Source: Cavia porcellus (taxonomy: Eukaryota > Chordata > Mammalia > Rodentia > Caviidae). Taken from it: DNA of 64,000 bases. This document shows positions 23,891-35,168 of this stretch, in pieces. The stretch's first letter is position 1. Each line of letters opens with the position of its first letter. The DNA is taken from assembly GCF_034190915.1 (NCBI RefSeq), contig NW_026947489.1:58962001-59026000 (forward strand), in the 5' to 3' direction. Position numbers and translations under genes: made by a program. The notes under the pieces are model-generated. The model had not been told where the DNA came from. It was given only the letters and a program-made list of their open reading frames with translations, and ran no database searches.

Positions 23891-24420
23891 TTGCATGTAA
23901 AGAAAGTCTCCTTTATGAAAAAGTTCTTGAAAAATAATTGGATAATTAAGCAGCAGTATTTGCAAAGAAATAATTATTGCAACAGAAAACAAGGAAGCTC
24001 CAGCTTGTTTCCTTCTGTATATCTTCCTATAAGAGCTAAAGACGCTGTTTCCAGTGATCCATGCATACTCATGTGTATACAATTCGTAATGGCTAAAACT
24101 TGGAAGCAGCCTACATATCCATCAACAGAAAAATGGATAAAGAGCAGGTGGGGTGTACACATGGTGGAGTACTACTCTGCCATAAAGAAGGAAAACCTAA
24201 GTTCTCTGTGGGAAAGTGGATATATCTTGAGACCAAAGTGTGAGGCAAAATAAATCAAATACACAAGCTTAAATGGCATATTAATTCTCTTATGTGAGAA
24301 ACCCAAAGTATAAATTAAAAAACAAAATAAAAGACAGATAATATAAAACATGTGATAGAACGTTTGTAGATGAGAAGGTGACTAAGACATGGAGGGGAGA
24401 AAGGGAGAAAAGGAGTATAT
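23891..24420 (+). mobile_element. L1 ORF2 C-terminal tail and 3'UTR fragment
   Basis: The frame ending at 24253 reads MAKTWKQPTYPSTEKW then MVEYYSAIKKE, the conserved end of L1 ORF2. The upstream part of that frame (before about 24060) is not L1-like. An A-rich 3'UTR follows to about 24420 with GGAGGGGAGAAAGGGAGAAA text seen in old L1 3'UTRs. It lacks the tandem-unit 3'UTR of the younger copies, so it belongs to another, older subfamily. Confidence 0.75.
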
Positions 24421-24431
24421 AAAATAATTAA

Positions 24432-24520
24432 GCCGGGGATATTGCTCAGCACCACAGTGCCTACCTGGCAAGCATCAGGTCGTGAATTCCATCCCTGGTA
24501 CCAAAAAAGAAAGTTAAAAT
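24432..24520 (+). mobile_element. ID-type SINE, diverged
   Basis: GCCGGGGATATTGCTCAGCA, then CTACCTGGCAAGCATCAGGT, CGTGAATTCCATCCCTGGTA and a short A-rich tail. The A and B boxes are mutated relative to the copy at 61286. It lies directly after the L1 3' end. Confidence 0.8.
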
Positions 24521-25130
24521 GTATTATGAACATGCACCAATTTCCCATGAAGAAGGGGATCATTAGGTACTACAAACACAGACTAAGAAAAATAAAAAGT
24601 TAAAAGAAAACAGAGGAAGCAATGCAGTATCATTCTCCAGGAGCTGTTCTCTATATGCAAGTGGCAACTGTGTATATCACATTGCTAAGAGAAGCATTCT
24701 TTGTTTTAAAAAGTGACATAAATTCAAGTGTAAAAATTTAAAAGTTACCTCCTTGTGGCTGTATTCCACGTGGAGATTAATAGTGGCGTACAGGTTCTAT
24801 TACCCTAAAAGCTTTTATGCAGTGAGAGCTTATTTGCCAAGGTGTCCTCTGTGGGAGCCATTAGAGTTTGCATTTGGAACTGGACCGAGGGGAAAAAAAC
24901 GTACTCATAGGTGACACAGTACTTCCTGGCCTTCCTCAAGCTGCCTCAACTCAATATCCTTCCCACCTCTATCTTACCAGTTGATGACAAGAAAATAAAT
25001 TCTAAGCTGTTTAAGACTTGGGAAATAATTTTGTAAACATCTGAGTTATTCTTGTAGCCATGACTCTGAAAATCTCAAAAATAATATGAACAATTTAAAG
25101 CTTTTGGTTGCATCTTGGGGTGGTTCTTTT

Positions 25131-25154
25131 GTTTTTTTTTTTTTTTTTTTTTTA
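25131..25154. repeat. Poly(T) tract
   Basis: Uninterrupted T run of about 23. No clear SINE body adjoins it on either side, so it may be the tail of a lost retroposon. Confidence 0.8.
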
Positions 25155-25442
25155 CATTTTGAGACATATGCAGACATTTTTCATAAAAATCTCTAGTGAA
25201 TTTGTCTGACTCTGGATGTATGGGATTGATTCAAATTCTAGTAACACTTTATGCACTGAAATCTTCACTAAAATTTGAATAACCTGCTCCAAATTAGGCA
25301 GCATGGCTTGTTTCTGTAGAGTTACTTAGACACGTACAATTTCTCTGGAGAAAGACTCAGATGAATATTGTTCTGTTAGCTCATGGATCGGACCTTACTA
25401 ATTCTGATGTCCACCCTAGTTAATGCAGGAGTTCACTGTTTC

Positions 25443-25602
25443 ACCATTTTTTTAAAGACAGGGTCTTCCTATGTAGTGTTTTCAGGTAGGCCTTGAACAC
25501 ACTATGTAGATCACGCTGGCCTCAAACTCTCCGCCATCCTCCTGCCTCAGACTCCTGAGTGCTGAAATTGTAGGCGTGTGGCACCACGCTGGTTGTTTCA
25601 CC
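25443..25602 (-). mobile_element. B1-like 7SL-derived SINE
   Basis: Plus-strand text AAGACAGGGTCTTCCTATGT ... TAGATCACGCTGGCCTCAAA ... CCTCCTGCCTCAGACTCCTG ... GGCACCACGCTGG is the reverse complement of a 7SL-derived B1 body. The A/B promoter side is at the right. Confidence 0.85.
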
Positions 25603-25724
25603 TTCATGAAATCACACATGCTTTCCAATGCACGGCATTGCAATCAAAGTTGGCAGGCACAACCTGTACTGTGAACATCTGATCAGAGGGGTTCCACCGA
25701 GTTCACTAAGTACTGTGAATTTTT

Positions 25725-25893
25725 TTCCCTAGTACTGGAGAGCCTTCACTGTGAGCTATATCTCTGCCCTTTTTAAAAATGTTTTACTCTGAGACAGGGT
25801 CTTGCTAAATCTATAAGCTGCCCAGGTTGGGTTTGACCTTGGAATACTTCTGCCTCAGTCTCCAGAGTGCTAGGTTATAGGTAATGTGTGACC
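25725..25893 (-). mobile_element. ID-B1 composite SINE
   Basis: An ID-derived piece (CCCTAGTACTGGAGAGCCTT ... TATATCTCTGCCC) is joined to a B1 piece (CTGAGACAGGGTCTTGCTAA ... TGCCTCAGTCTCCAGAGTGC). Same order and orientation as the 6561 and 13497 copies. Confidence 0.75.
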
Positions 25894-27824
25894 ACAACTG
25901 ACTGTGGGTTTTGTAACTACTGTCTTACACCGACATCTCCAGTTAAGATCAAAGAATTACCAGTGCCATTGCTGGCACTCAGAAATCAGGGTGTCAGTTG
26001 TGAGGCAGCACATAAGAAATGCTATGTAATTACTGTTCTCAGCAGCCTCAAAGGTTGTGAACTATCAAAACCTGCAAGTGATGATAGGATATCATGCCAT
26101 CTCTTAATTGCAGTGTGATTTTTTTTTTTTTTTGGTAAATGTCTTAATATAATATATGTTGTGTCTTAAGACTGAGGCTGTTTTGGAGTTAATTTAATAA
26201 GGACCAGAATTTATGTCATGTCCTTTGCTGGACCAAAATTAAATGCACAGATAATACAGCTACCTGTATACACAGTGGTCTGGAATCAATGTAGTCATCT
26301 ATTTCCAACATGACAGATAAAGGAGAGGGGATATGTGTGTATTCACTGGGAGAATAATTTGGCCTAAACACACCTGAATATGAAACAGAGCAGTCAGCTG
26401 TGAGGGCTGGATCTGAGAGAAAGGGGCTGTTCTGCAACAAAGAAGTGCATGAAAATGAAATTTCCAGGTACAGATGGATGCCAGAATAAAAACAAATATC
26501 GCGATAAATAATAACAAGTGGAAATTATTTGTACTGGTCAAAGAAAGAAATCTTAATTGAAGTGGTGATAACATACCTTGGAAAATTATAAAGCATTGAA
26601 GAGGAAATAATGAGAAAATGTTTTTGCAGAGAGCCGGACTTATTTACAAGTATAATCTCCACATAATTATCTTTGTTATGACATGGGCTGGTTAGCAGCA
26701 AGCATCACAGAATACAAGTTACTGTTAGGATCCCATGACAGGCCAGTGTACAGCAGCCCTGTAAAATCAAGGCAGGCTTTGGAAATGATACACAATGTTA
26801 TCCACAGGATAACCGGTAAGATAGCACAGTGGAGGATCAGACAGGGCTTGTGTGTAGACCTGTAGGCGTGTTATTGCGGTGAGGAGAGGTAATATTACAG
26901 AATAAAAGGAATAACTTCAGGAGCTAATTCTCATAAAATAAATTTCTGTCATTGGGCTATGTAATTATTTAAATGTGCAAATTGGCAATGCTAGGAAATA
27001 TTTGCACAAACTACACTGATGAAATTCAATGAGATCCTTGAGTTTTATATGACTCTGTTAGTTTTCACTGTATCTGGTTTTTAAGTCTCATAGAAGGAGT
27101 CTCTAATCTATTATCTCTCTGCAGTTAGATCCACACATTTTTACATAGCTTTTATGATCAAATTTTCTACGAAATATTAAGTTGGGATCTTTGTTGTTGA
27201 ACGTGTATGAACAAGTTATTCCATTATCCAAGACAATGTGTTCACCTTTGGGTCATTATTGTGGGTTACCATAGTGTGTTCTGTTCTTTCTAATGGAATT
27301 ATGTGCTTTAGCATAATAGTACCTGGTGGTTCATCCTCATAGCTCCTCAGTGATGCAGGAAGCAGTCTTTGCATTCACCCACGGCAAGGTGTGCACACCT
27401 ATACAAGTGTCAAATAATGAGTTTTTCCTACATAATTCTCTGTGTAACTTTTTTTGCCTATGTATTCCTGAGCATCGGGGTGGGAGTGTTAAATACACCC
27501 ATACCATCCTTCTTCTCTGCAAACATCTTATTTGCCATAACAGAATTTGGGTGTGGCTCGTAGTAACTGTGCCTGGGGAAAGCAAGAACCCATCTGTACA
27601 TTCACACCCTTGGCAGATGAACAGCAATGCATGTAGGGAGCTCCTAAGCAGCAACAAGTGAGCTTTACCAATGAAACGCTCACTGTTGAGTTTCTTGCAC
27701 TTAAAACTTGTATAAATAAGATTTTTCTTGTAGTAATAACCCAATTCAGTACAATGATGCATAAAAAACATGGTCACTGTAGCTTGAGACCATATATGCC
27801 AAGAAAGCCTTCAAAATATGGCAT
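25894..27824. other. No recognisable gene or repeat
   Basis: A T17 run lies at 26118-26134. The largest frame, minus strand 27337-27777 (146 codons), overlaps several other frames and shows no domain or signal that I recognise. I judge it a chance frame, but it is the longest unexplained frame in the window. Confidence 0.4.
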
Positions 27825-27834
27825 AAAAATATAT

Positions 27835-28631
27835 GCCCTGGACGGGGGTCTGAAGATGGTGGCTTGATAGGTAGCAGGGTAGAGAGCCTTTCTGAGAAAA
27901 ACAACTCAGATGCTAAAGTTTAACAACATGGAGAAGACCAGATAAAAGGAGAGGGATTCTCATGACCCTGAAAGAACCTGAGGGGAAAAAAAAGAAAGGA
28001 AGGAAGGAAAAACATGGATGAAAGGCTGGAACTAGATGTGTTCACTGGGACTGGTCCCACGCTGTGCTGGGCATGCCGTGGAGTCGGACGGTTTATGGTC
28101 ACACTGAAATCATGGCCACCAAAATCAGGAGTTGGTGAGCCCAGGGCCGTTGGTGGGAGAATGCAGCACAATGGAGAGCAGAACCAACGTGGAGAGCTGC
28201 ATTAATCAGTGGTGAGTGCTAGGAATTTGGTCTCACAGTGGGTGTGTGGCCAGGTGGAGGACATATTGGAGTTGGGCACAATGGGCCTGAACCCGGAACT
28301 ACAGTAGTATCAGGCAGCCACCCCTGGCCCAGAGAAGACTGGTGGTACCTGCTTGGGCCAGGTCAGGACCTAATAGCCAGGGATGAAACTGTCCCAAACT
28401 TGTGACATCCACATGGCACAGACTAATGTGGTGAAGGTACTCACCATTAATGTGGTGAAGGTTGACTGGCTCAGAGGAGAGGGGCCAGCCCACAGTCCCT
28501 GTGTGCATCTCACATGACATCAAACTGGAAAAGACGGCAAGCCCCCAGCCAACACGCTTCAGAAAAACCATCGGCAATACAGAGAGGGCCTGAGACCTCC
28601 ACCACACACCTATCTGAAAGAAACCAGAAAC
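27835..28631 (+). promoter_or_regulatory. L1 5'UTR (non-monomeric) of the half-LINE
   Basis: About 800 bp, richer in GC than its surroundings, between the L1-like 5' start and the ORF1 start codon. No 173-bp monomers like those at 53291-53830 are present. The only internal duplication noticed is TTAATGTGGTGAAGGT, with a close copy about 35 bp upstream (28412 and 28447). L1 5'UTRs contain an internal RNA polymerase II promoter; activity here is unknown. Minus-strand frames of 79-143 codons across this region are antisense shadows. Confidence 0.55.
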
Positions 28632-29691
28632 ATGACAAGAGAAAGAAAAAAGAAAAAAACCCCAGCCACTGACCCTGGGAAAGTAAGCCCAGGAGAGGTA
28701 AATACAGAAGAGAACCAGTGCAACGATCATTCAGTATTGGCCACAGCATCAGTGGACATAAAGAAATACCTTCATGACCTCATAGACGAACTTAAAACTG
28801 AAATTCTAATCCAAGTGAGGCAAGATATAAAAAGGTTAATAAAAGAAATGCTAAGGCCCTCTCAAGAAGACATAGAAGGAACAATGGAGGAACCCAGAAA
28901 AAAAAAGAGAAACCTTTGATGAAGAATATGAACAAAATCTAGAATACATGAAACAGATCCAAAGAGATTACCAGAAAATTAAAAACTCTATTGAAAGCTG
29001 GCAAAATTCCTTGACAGAAACTAAAGTTAAACTTTCAAAACTTGAATATAGATTTGCAATGTGTGATCATGAAGGAAAGGATCTCTTAAAAATAACAAGG
29101 AACCAGAAAGTAACAATACAAAAGCCACAAGACAACGAGAGGATCTATAACTTAAGAATAAAAAACATGAGCAAAGAAGCAGGAGTAAAAACAAATGAAT
29201 TACAAAGGCTATTCACAGAAATAATTAAGGAAAACTTCCCAAGCATAGGAAAAAGAAATGATATCCAGGTAAATGAGGCATACAGAACTCCAGCCAACTA
29301 TAACCAAAACAGATCTACACCCAGATGTACAACAATTAAGATCCCAGAAATTCATCACAAGAACAGAATATTAAAAGTGATCAGAGAAAAGAAACAGATC
29401 ACCTATAAAGGAAAACCCATCAAAGTCATGACAGACTTCAAACTATCAAATCAAGAAGAGCTTGGAGTGAAGCAGTTCAAGCCCTGAAAGAAAATAACCT
29501 TCAACCCAGATTGGTGTACCCCGAAAAACTCTCTCAAAATTAATGGAGAAACAAGATGTTTCCATGACAAAGAGGAACTGTGGAAGTTTATAACCACCAA
29601 TCCAACCCTACAAAAAATACTGAAGGATATTCTAGAGAGAGATAGAAAAAATATCAAGATTCCAGCAACAGTGGCAGAGAGGCCTCAATGA
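28632..29691 (+). pseudogene. L1 ORF1p (RNA-binding chaperone), frameshifted
   Basis: Two collinear frames (28632-28919 and 28948-29487) and a third piece to 29691 make up one ORF1p broken by at least two frame changes. Order seen: a basic N terminus (RERKKKK); a coiled-coil segment around IKNSIESWQNSLTETKVKLSK; an RRM-like region starting near IYNLRIKNMSKEAG; then NEAYRTPANYNQNRSTPR and ILKVIREKKQITYKGKPIK, typical of the C-terminal RNA-binding domain. The last part (YPEKLS.. and RCFHDKEEL.. type text) is read from another frame after 29487. ORF1p trimers coat L1 RNA. This copy cannot make a full protein. Confidence 0.85.
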
Positions 29692-30119
29692 ATGGCGCAG
29701 ACAGTGGAATAAAGGAGAAAAGTAGACAACCAACAGCAGAAAAATAGTATAGCAGAGATGAGGCAGAGAAGGTGGGCTGTAATCTCTAATATAAATGGCC
29801 TTGATACACTAACAAGAAGAAACACAGGCAGAGTAGATCAGGAGATAGGGTCCATCAAGATGCTCTGATTAAGAAATATACTCAACCTGAAAGAGGGTTA
29901 ATAAACCAAAGTCAAAGGTGAGAAAACCATGCTCTATGTGACAGGGAACCAGAGAGAAATAGGGACAGCTCGCCCAGCAGCTGAAGATAGGTTGGAAAGT
30001 TATGACACTTTTGTACAGTGGAGAACTACTCAGCTATAAGGAAGGAAAATCTTGAAGCTTTAGTAGGTAAAGAATACAGTTCAAGATCAAGCTCAGGGGT
30101 AAAATAGTTCAGCACCACT

Positions 30120-30120
<1 letters not shown>
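29692..30120 (+). mobile_element. Residual ORF2: endonuclease start joined to ORF2 C-terminal tail
   Basis: After ORF1, text encoding SNINGLDTLT resembles the extreme N terminus of the L1 endonuclease, and LNLKEG resembles the stretch after its catalytic Glu region. By about 29990-30040 the text encodes ELLSYKEGK-like sequence, the counterpart of the YYSAIKK block at the very end of ORF2. The roughly 3 kb coding for the endonuclease core, reverse transcriptase and Cys-rich region are absent. Confidence 0.6.

Positions 30121-30165
<45 letters not shown>
30121..30165. repeat. (AGAT)n tetranucleotide microsatellite
   Basis: Eleven uninterrupted AGAT units at the start of the L1 3'UTR. Likely length-polymorphic. 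Confidence 0.97.
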
Positions 30166-30167
<2 letters not shown>

Positions 30168-31384
30168 GGGTTGCCCCCCTCATCTAAAAACTAAAAGATT
30201 TAGTGGGACCCAAAATGTACAAAGCACCCTGAGGAAGGGAAAGGGGAGGAACTGTCTAAAAAAGGAAGGCAGAGGACATTGTTAATAGTGTATCAGGATT
30301 TAAAAGCCACATTAGTCTAATCTTTCTGTTTATTTTGATTTTATATTGTTCCAGTCTACTTATACTAGATTTGAGGGCACAGACTGCTATCCCCAAAATA
30401 GCAGGATATTCTACAGTAACTACCCTTAATTTCCTATTAACTTAAACTGAAGCCCTGTATTACTTACATTGTCTTACTATGACTGATCTTATTTGAATCT
30501 GGTTTGTTAGATAGCTATTTTGTCTTGACTGATTTTATTTGAATTTGGTATGCTTGATAGTATCAAGTCTAAGAGTAGAGGCAACTATTCTGAAGGTGAC
30601 AAGATGCAATAAGATGATACCCATTCTGGTTTGATTATTAACTGCCTCCAAAGGTGTGTTTTTTTTAATACTGCTATTAGTCCTATGTTTAATTATATTA
30701 TGCCTGATGATATAGACAATTCTATTGAAAATAACAGAGACAGTATAGTAACTACTGTAGATTACCTAATATTGTGGTCTTACATGTCTTTTTCATTTAA
30801 TGTTTTTCTAGGAATTTGTTTTGTTGTCTTGTTTTGATTTGTTTTTCCCTATAATACAGAAAGGATAGGTATATATGTAGAGATCCACACATCTGTAGAT
30901 CTGGTAAACAGTTTACCAGAATAGATTATATAATGCATGATATAATGAACAGATACTCTGAAGAAGAGATACTAACATACCCAGTGCTAATTCTGTAGCA
31001 TTGTGATATAAAATCTAGCAATACTATTATTCTCTGTTCAGAATGATATTAGTCTATTTTCTTTTGTTTAATTTCAACATTCGTAAAGATATGGACAGCT
31101 ATTTTGAAGAAAACGACAGACATTATGGCAGCCATTGTTGATTCCCCTGTTGTCTGGTCTTGAGGACCTAAAATGCCTTCATCATCCTGTTCTGATCAGT
31201 TTAATACTATATCATTCAGTATTTATTCACTGTGTGTGAAGATATGGACAACTATTTGGAAGAAAACAAGAGACAATATGATAGACAGTGAAGATCTTTG
31301 GTGGTCTTGCTTTGAAATCTGTGTTTCTTAAATTGTTTTCTTATGGATCTGTTTTGTTCTGTTTAACTTTACCCCTTTAAAATA
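30166..31384 (+). repeat. L1 3'UTR made of degenerate tandem units
   Basis: Phrases recur along this stretch: ACTATTYTGAAG / AGCTATTTTG, GACARTATRGTAGCCAYTG, and TTTTGTYTTGTTTTGATTTG. Good anchors lie near 30570, 30735, 31100 and 31250, implying units of about 150-180 bp. The stretch ends CCCCTTTAAAATAAAAAA at 31372-31389, as in the L1 at 57859. The same units make up the 3'UTRs at 45691, 49738 and 57271. Confidence 0.75.
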
Positions 31385-31479
31385 AAAAATATATACTTTG
31401 CTAAATATGAAAACATAGAGTTTCAATTTAGCAATTTATCCTGAAACTCAGCCACCAGGTCTTTATTTATACAGTAATG

Positions 31480-33180
31480 AACCAAATGATGGTGTGAACA
31501 GACTCACTGCTCCACCTTCCAAACTAATCAGAATGTGACATTTGCTAATTGCTTTACCAGTTTCCAATTGATGTTACATTTGCTAACAGGCCACAAGTTG
31601 ACCAGTGTGGGAACTATATGCAAGAATAAAGCAGAAGTTCCCAATTAAATGTTGCAATTTCAAAATGAAAAATTGTATAATACCATCTTTGGATTTCAGA
31701 AAGATGCAACATTGGCCTTGTATATGGCCAAGAAAAGTAAACTGAAACTGCTCATGTCAACATTGCACCATGATAGAAAAATTGACAGAGAAACCTTGAC
31801 AAGACTGAAGTCTGATATTGTATGTTTTACAACCAAACCAATGATAGAGTAGATGTTACTGGTGAGTTATGCAGCAACTATGATGTCACTCAGTGGAAAC
31901 TAAAACTGTATGGAATGAACAGTTCAATGGTTTACAAAGAAAATAACAAGAGCAAAATATCACAGAGAAATTTCTTCGAAGTCTGGTACTAAAACTCATA
32001 AGACATCACTTACAATGAAAGAAAAGCAAAATGTTTCTCCCCAAGAAAGCATGTCAAAAAAAATGGTGGAGCATACTGGTGAACTCACAGGTTAACAGGC
32101 AGGTGTAACATCACAAAAGCCTGCTACACCAGGAAAATCAAAAAAGAACAGGAAACCAAAACCTATGTTCTATCAGTGTAATCAATACTTTTGTATGGAG
32201 TATGTCATTGTCATGCTGAAGGCTGCCTTGAGTGTGACAGTTGAAGGAAAGATTATTTCTGTGGTAGACTTGTGTTTATATTTACATTGTAGTTCACATA
32301 GGTATTCATTTTTGATGTTATTTTATAGGTTTTGTAAGCAAGTACACAGCTGATGTGAAAATAGTGACGTCTATTCTAAGTACTCATTTGATAATTTGTG
32401 TTGTTGATACCATATTTTTTCTGCTAAATGCACATTGTACAATACAGTAGGAAACTCCTGACAAAGCAGCAACACCAGTGAGATATTGAGTGTGTCCTAC
32501 AAAAAAAGACAAGAAAGCTAAACACATGTGCTGTGAGTGAGGTGTATACAGGGAGTGTATAAGTTGTTATGTGTGAAGACTGACTTGACTGTGAGAGTTG
32601 AAGCAAAGATTATTTTCATTGTAGAGTTCTATTGGTATTTTCATTGTGATTCATATAGGAATTATTTCTGATATTAATCAAGTATATAGCTGATGTGGAA
32701 ATGTTAATGCTTAATGTAAATGTACAATTACATATTAAGAATATAATGCTTTATTCTATTAACATTTTATGTGCCTGTTAATTTTACCTTGTATAATTTA
32801 ATAAGAAACTTATGACAAAATAGTAAAAGCAGTGAGAGATCAAATATGTCCTACAGAAAAGACAGGAAAGCAAAACACATGTGCTGAGGGTATAAGCTGC
32901 GTGTGGATATGGAATGTGCCATTATCATGTATGCAGACTGCCTTACGTGGGAGAATTGAGGGAAAGATTATTTTTGTTGGGGAGGTCTATTGGTATTTTC
33001 ATTGTAGTTCATACTGTAACTTATTGCTATTGTTCTTTTTCTTAGATTTTGTAAACTAAAAGATAGTTGATGTTGAAATTTTAAAAACTTTTTATAAACA
33101 GTAAATATTAAAATTTCAATGGTTAATTTTAAAATATTTTTTCTGTTAAGCACTCATTGTTTAATGTAATAAAACTCATA
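31480..33180 (+). mobile_element. Decayed piggyBac-type transposon
   Basis: The frame 31649-31852 contains LALYMAKKSKLKLLMSTLHH, which matches the piggyBac transposase region just before its last catalytic Asp. Downstream text in shifting frames gives YKENN, RNFFEV and KSKKNRKPKP, then CNQYFCMEY (32180-32206), corresponding to the C-terminal Cys-rich domain. The stretch that should hold GGVD is not intact. The N-terminal part is missing or unrecognisable. Termini and TTAA flanks were not resolved. Inactive. Confidence 0.65.
32110..33170 (+). repeat. ~350-bp direct repeats, three copies, covering the piggyBac 3' end
   Basis: Three collinear units start near 32110, 32456 and 32806. Anchors in units 2 and 3: TGTCCTACAAAAAAAGACA / TGTCCTACAGAAAAGACA and AAACACATGTGCTG. 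Anchors in all three: GAAAGATTATTT (GCAAAGATTATTTT in unit 2), TGTAGTTCATA or similar, and GATGTGGAAAT or similar. Unit 1 carries the transposase C-terminal codons, so units 2 and 3 are extra copies of the coding end plus the 3' sequence. Confidence 0.75.
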
Positions 33181-34092
33181 AAATTAAAATCAACAATTCA
33201 TCAATAGGAATGATTCTAAAGAATAGATATGGGTCTGGTACACCCTTCAGCTCTTTTTACACAAAATTGTTGTGATGCCCCTCCTTCATGTAAGCATTTA
33301 TTTGCACAATACTTTCCTAAATACATCTAGTTTTATGAAACTCCTTCTAAGACTTTTCCGGGAGGATTCAGCACTAACATAGTAGCAATATATTATATGC
33401 AATAGATTAGTCACCTGAGACATCTGAAATCCATGAGAGAGGGGAGCTTGATTTTGTTTTGTTGCACTGACCTCTGCACTGATAAATGGATAGCAAAGTA
33501 CTCCCCAGGCTATAATGCCCTTGGTGCCCCTGATCATGACTCTTTCACAGATGAGGTGGTGTCACCCCAATGAGAAGCTCTACAGTCAGAACCCCAGGAG
33601 CTGGAGACAGGAAGTGAGTGGGAGACAGACACCCAGGACTCCAGCCAGGGCAGCAGTTGAGTGCTGTGGGGCTGGATGATACTTTAACATGGTCCAGCCG
33701 GGCAGCAGATCATGGCCCCAGGTTGAAGCTTTTCATTAAAGAGTGATGAAGCTTTGGATATTGGAACACACGACAAAATTTAACCTGGGGGATCCTTTGC
33801 TGTAAATTAGGATCTACCATTTAGCTTTCTTCCCTATAAATCTGGCAATAAAATGAAGGAATCCATTCCACAGCCTTCTCCCTACACTCTGAGGGATGGA
33901 TGGCCCTTGGGATGGTCAGGTGCAGTGACCTTGGATTGTAACAGCAGGTTATTAATCTGACCTGGATTATATAGGAAGGGCTGTTTGTTCTGGGCGGCAA
34001 ATTAGTGGAGTGTCTAATTCCAGTAGAGAGTCACTGGGGAATGAATCTAAGTATTGCCAGTTTACACTCAGTGTTATAAAAAAATAAATGGA

Positions 34093-34094
<2 letters not shown>
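33181..34094. other. No recognisable gene or repeat
   Basis: Single-copy-looking. A 79-codon minus-strand frame (33298-33537) has no motif. Confidence 0.4.
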
Positions 34095-34137
<43 letters not shown>

Positions 34138-34154
34138 GCGCGCGCGCGCGCGCG
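34095..34154. repeat. (CA)14(CG)16 alternating purine-pyrimidine tract
   Basis: 28 nt of pure CA followed by 32 nt of pure CG, then TACACACATATG. All 60 bases alternate pyrimidine and purine, the arrangement most prone to left-handed Z-DNA. It gives a His-Thr/Ala-Arg frame that is not a gene. Confidence 0.97.
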
Positions 34155-34949
34155 TACACACATATGCCTGGTACCAAAAGGACCTTCTGAAACATATCCA
34201 AAGTGCCTCCTTTTTGGTTCCCATTCTATTGTCTTAGCAAGTCAAACATAAAAACAATTCCTTACTAAATTAAATTGTATTAAAAATTCATTCAGAAATG
34301 GAAATGATTACAAGAAATGACCTATTAGGATAAAAATGATAAAACACTGTTCAAGTCAAACTCATCTAATTTAGCTACTATTATACCTAGAAATCATCTC
34401 TTTGATTTGAACGGAGAAATGAAGTGTCACTCAATACATGATTTGGGGACAGTAGCTTTCTGGTGTAAAAATTAATCTGTTGAAAAATTTTAAAATAATG
34501 GTAAATTCCAAAAGAATGGAAAAATAGAAAATTATATTACAAATTTAAATTAATGAGAATATATCTTAAGCTTGAGAATAAGAGAAGTATTTCAGAAAAA
34601 CCAAAAAATTTGAGTTCATAAATTTTAAAAACATCCATGAGAACAGAGCAAAAGAGAAAATGAAAAATATTTATCATAAATATAAAATAAGTTTTTAACA
34701 ACTAGTAACTAAAGAAATGAAGTTTCAGTTATTTTCTGTTAAGCAAAAGTTTATGAAATATTAATCATCAATTCTGGCAGTAGACAGATGGATAATAAAA
34801 TATATGTACATATGCAAACAGTGATCAAATTTTATGGTGAATTTTTATAGTTGAAAAAATTCATTACCGTACTGGGCACATTAGCACTGGCCCCCTCAGA
34901 TATTCCCTTTACCTTGAGCACAATTCTTCCTTCACAGTTGCCATTGTCT
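34155..34949. other. AT-rich DNA, nothing recognised
   Basis: Very A-rich, without long frames. It could be an eroded L1 segment, but no conserved L1 phrase was found. Confidence 0.4.
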
Positions 34950-35168
34950 GGAATTTCTCTTTCAGGTAGTATGTGTAGAAATGTGGTGAACACTGCTGCC
35001 CTCCAACAGAAAGGCAGCCTCCTGAAAACAGGACAGTGTATCCCATCCACCTTATCCACTGGATTGGGCACTGTGTGGCTTCTTCCCCAAAGTCAAAACG
35101 ACCAAAAAAAGTAAACTTTTTGAATTGATTCATGGCACTGAAACAGCCAGGCCAATGCAACCAAAGAC
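34950..35168 (+). mobile_element. Second mariner transposase C-terminal fragment
   Basis: CCACCTTATCCACTGGATTG (35047-35066) followed by GGCTTCTTCCCCAAAGTCAA parallels 13718-13770 of the first mariner copy at DNA level (CCGCCTTATTCACTAAATCT ... TTGGCTCCAAGTCAA). The protein frame is lost through indels. It ends abruptly at the junction with a minus-strand L1 fragment. Confidence 0.65.

Larger units (their letters stand above)
27825..31394 (+). mobile_element. HAL1-like half-LINE: L1 with 5'UTR, ORF1 and 3'UTR, ORF2 nearly all missing
   Basis: Complete-looking insertion. The 5' end GAAGATGGTGGCTTGATAGG (27853-27872) resembles L1 5'UTR starts, followed by a GC-richer 5'UTR, ORF1, a short bridge with only the two ends of ORF2, a tandem-unit 3'UTR and a terminal TTTAAAATAAAAAA. 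The flanks AAAAATATAT (27825-27834 and 31385-31394) could be a 10-bp target duplication, but this is low-complexity sequence. Half-LINEs that keep ORF1 and rely on full L1s are known in mammals as HAL1. An ordinary L1 with an internal deletion is the alternative. Confidence 0.7.

Noticed and set aside
28299..28730. 143-codon minus-strand frame with hydrophobic stretches
   Set aside because: It is antisense to the L1 5'UTR and ORF1 start of the half-LINE. The hydrophobic runs come from reading AG-rich sequence in reverse.
34054..34251. His-Thr / Ala-Arg repeat protein frame
   Set aside because: Pure translation of the (CA)n(CG)n microsatellite.
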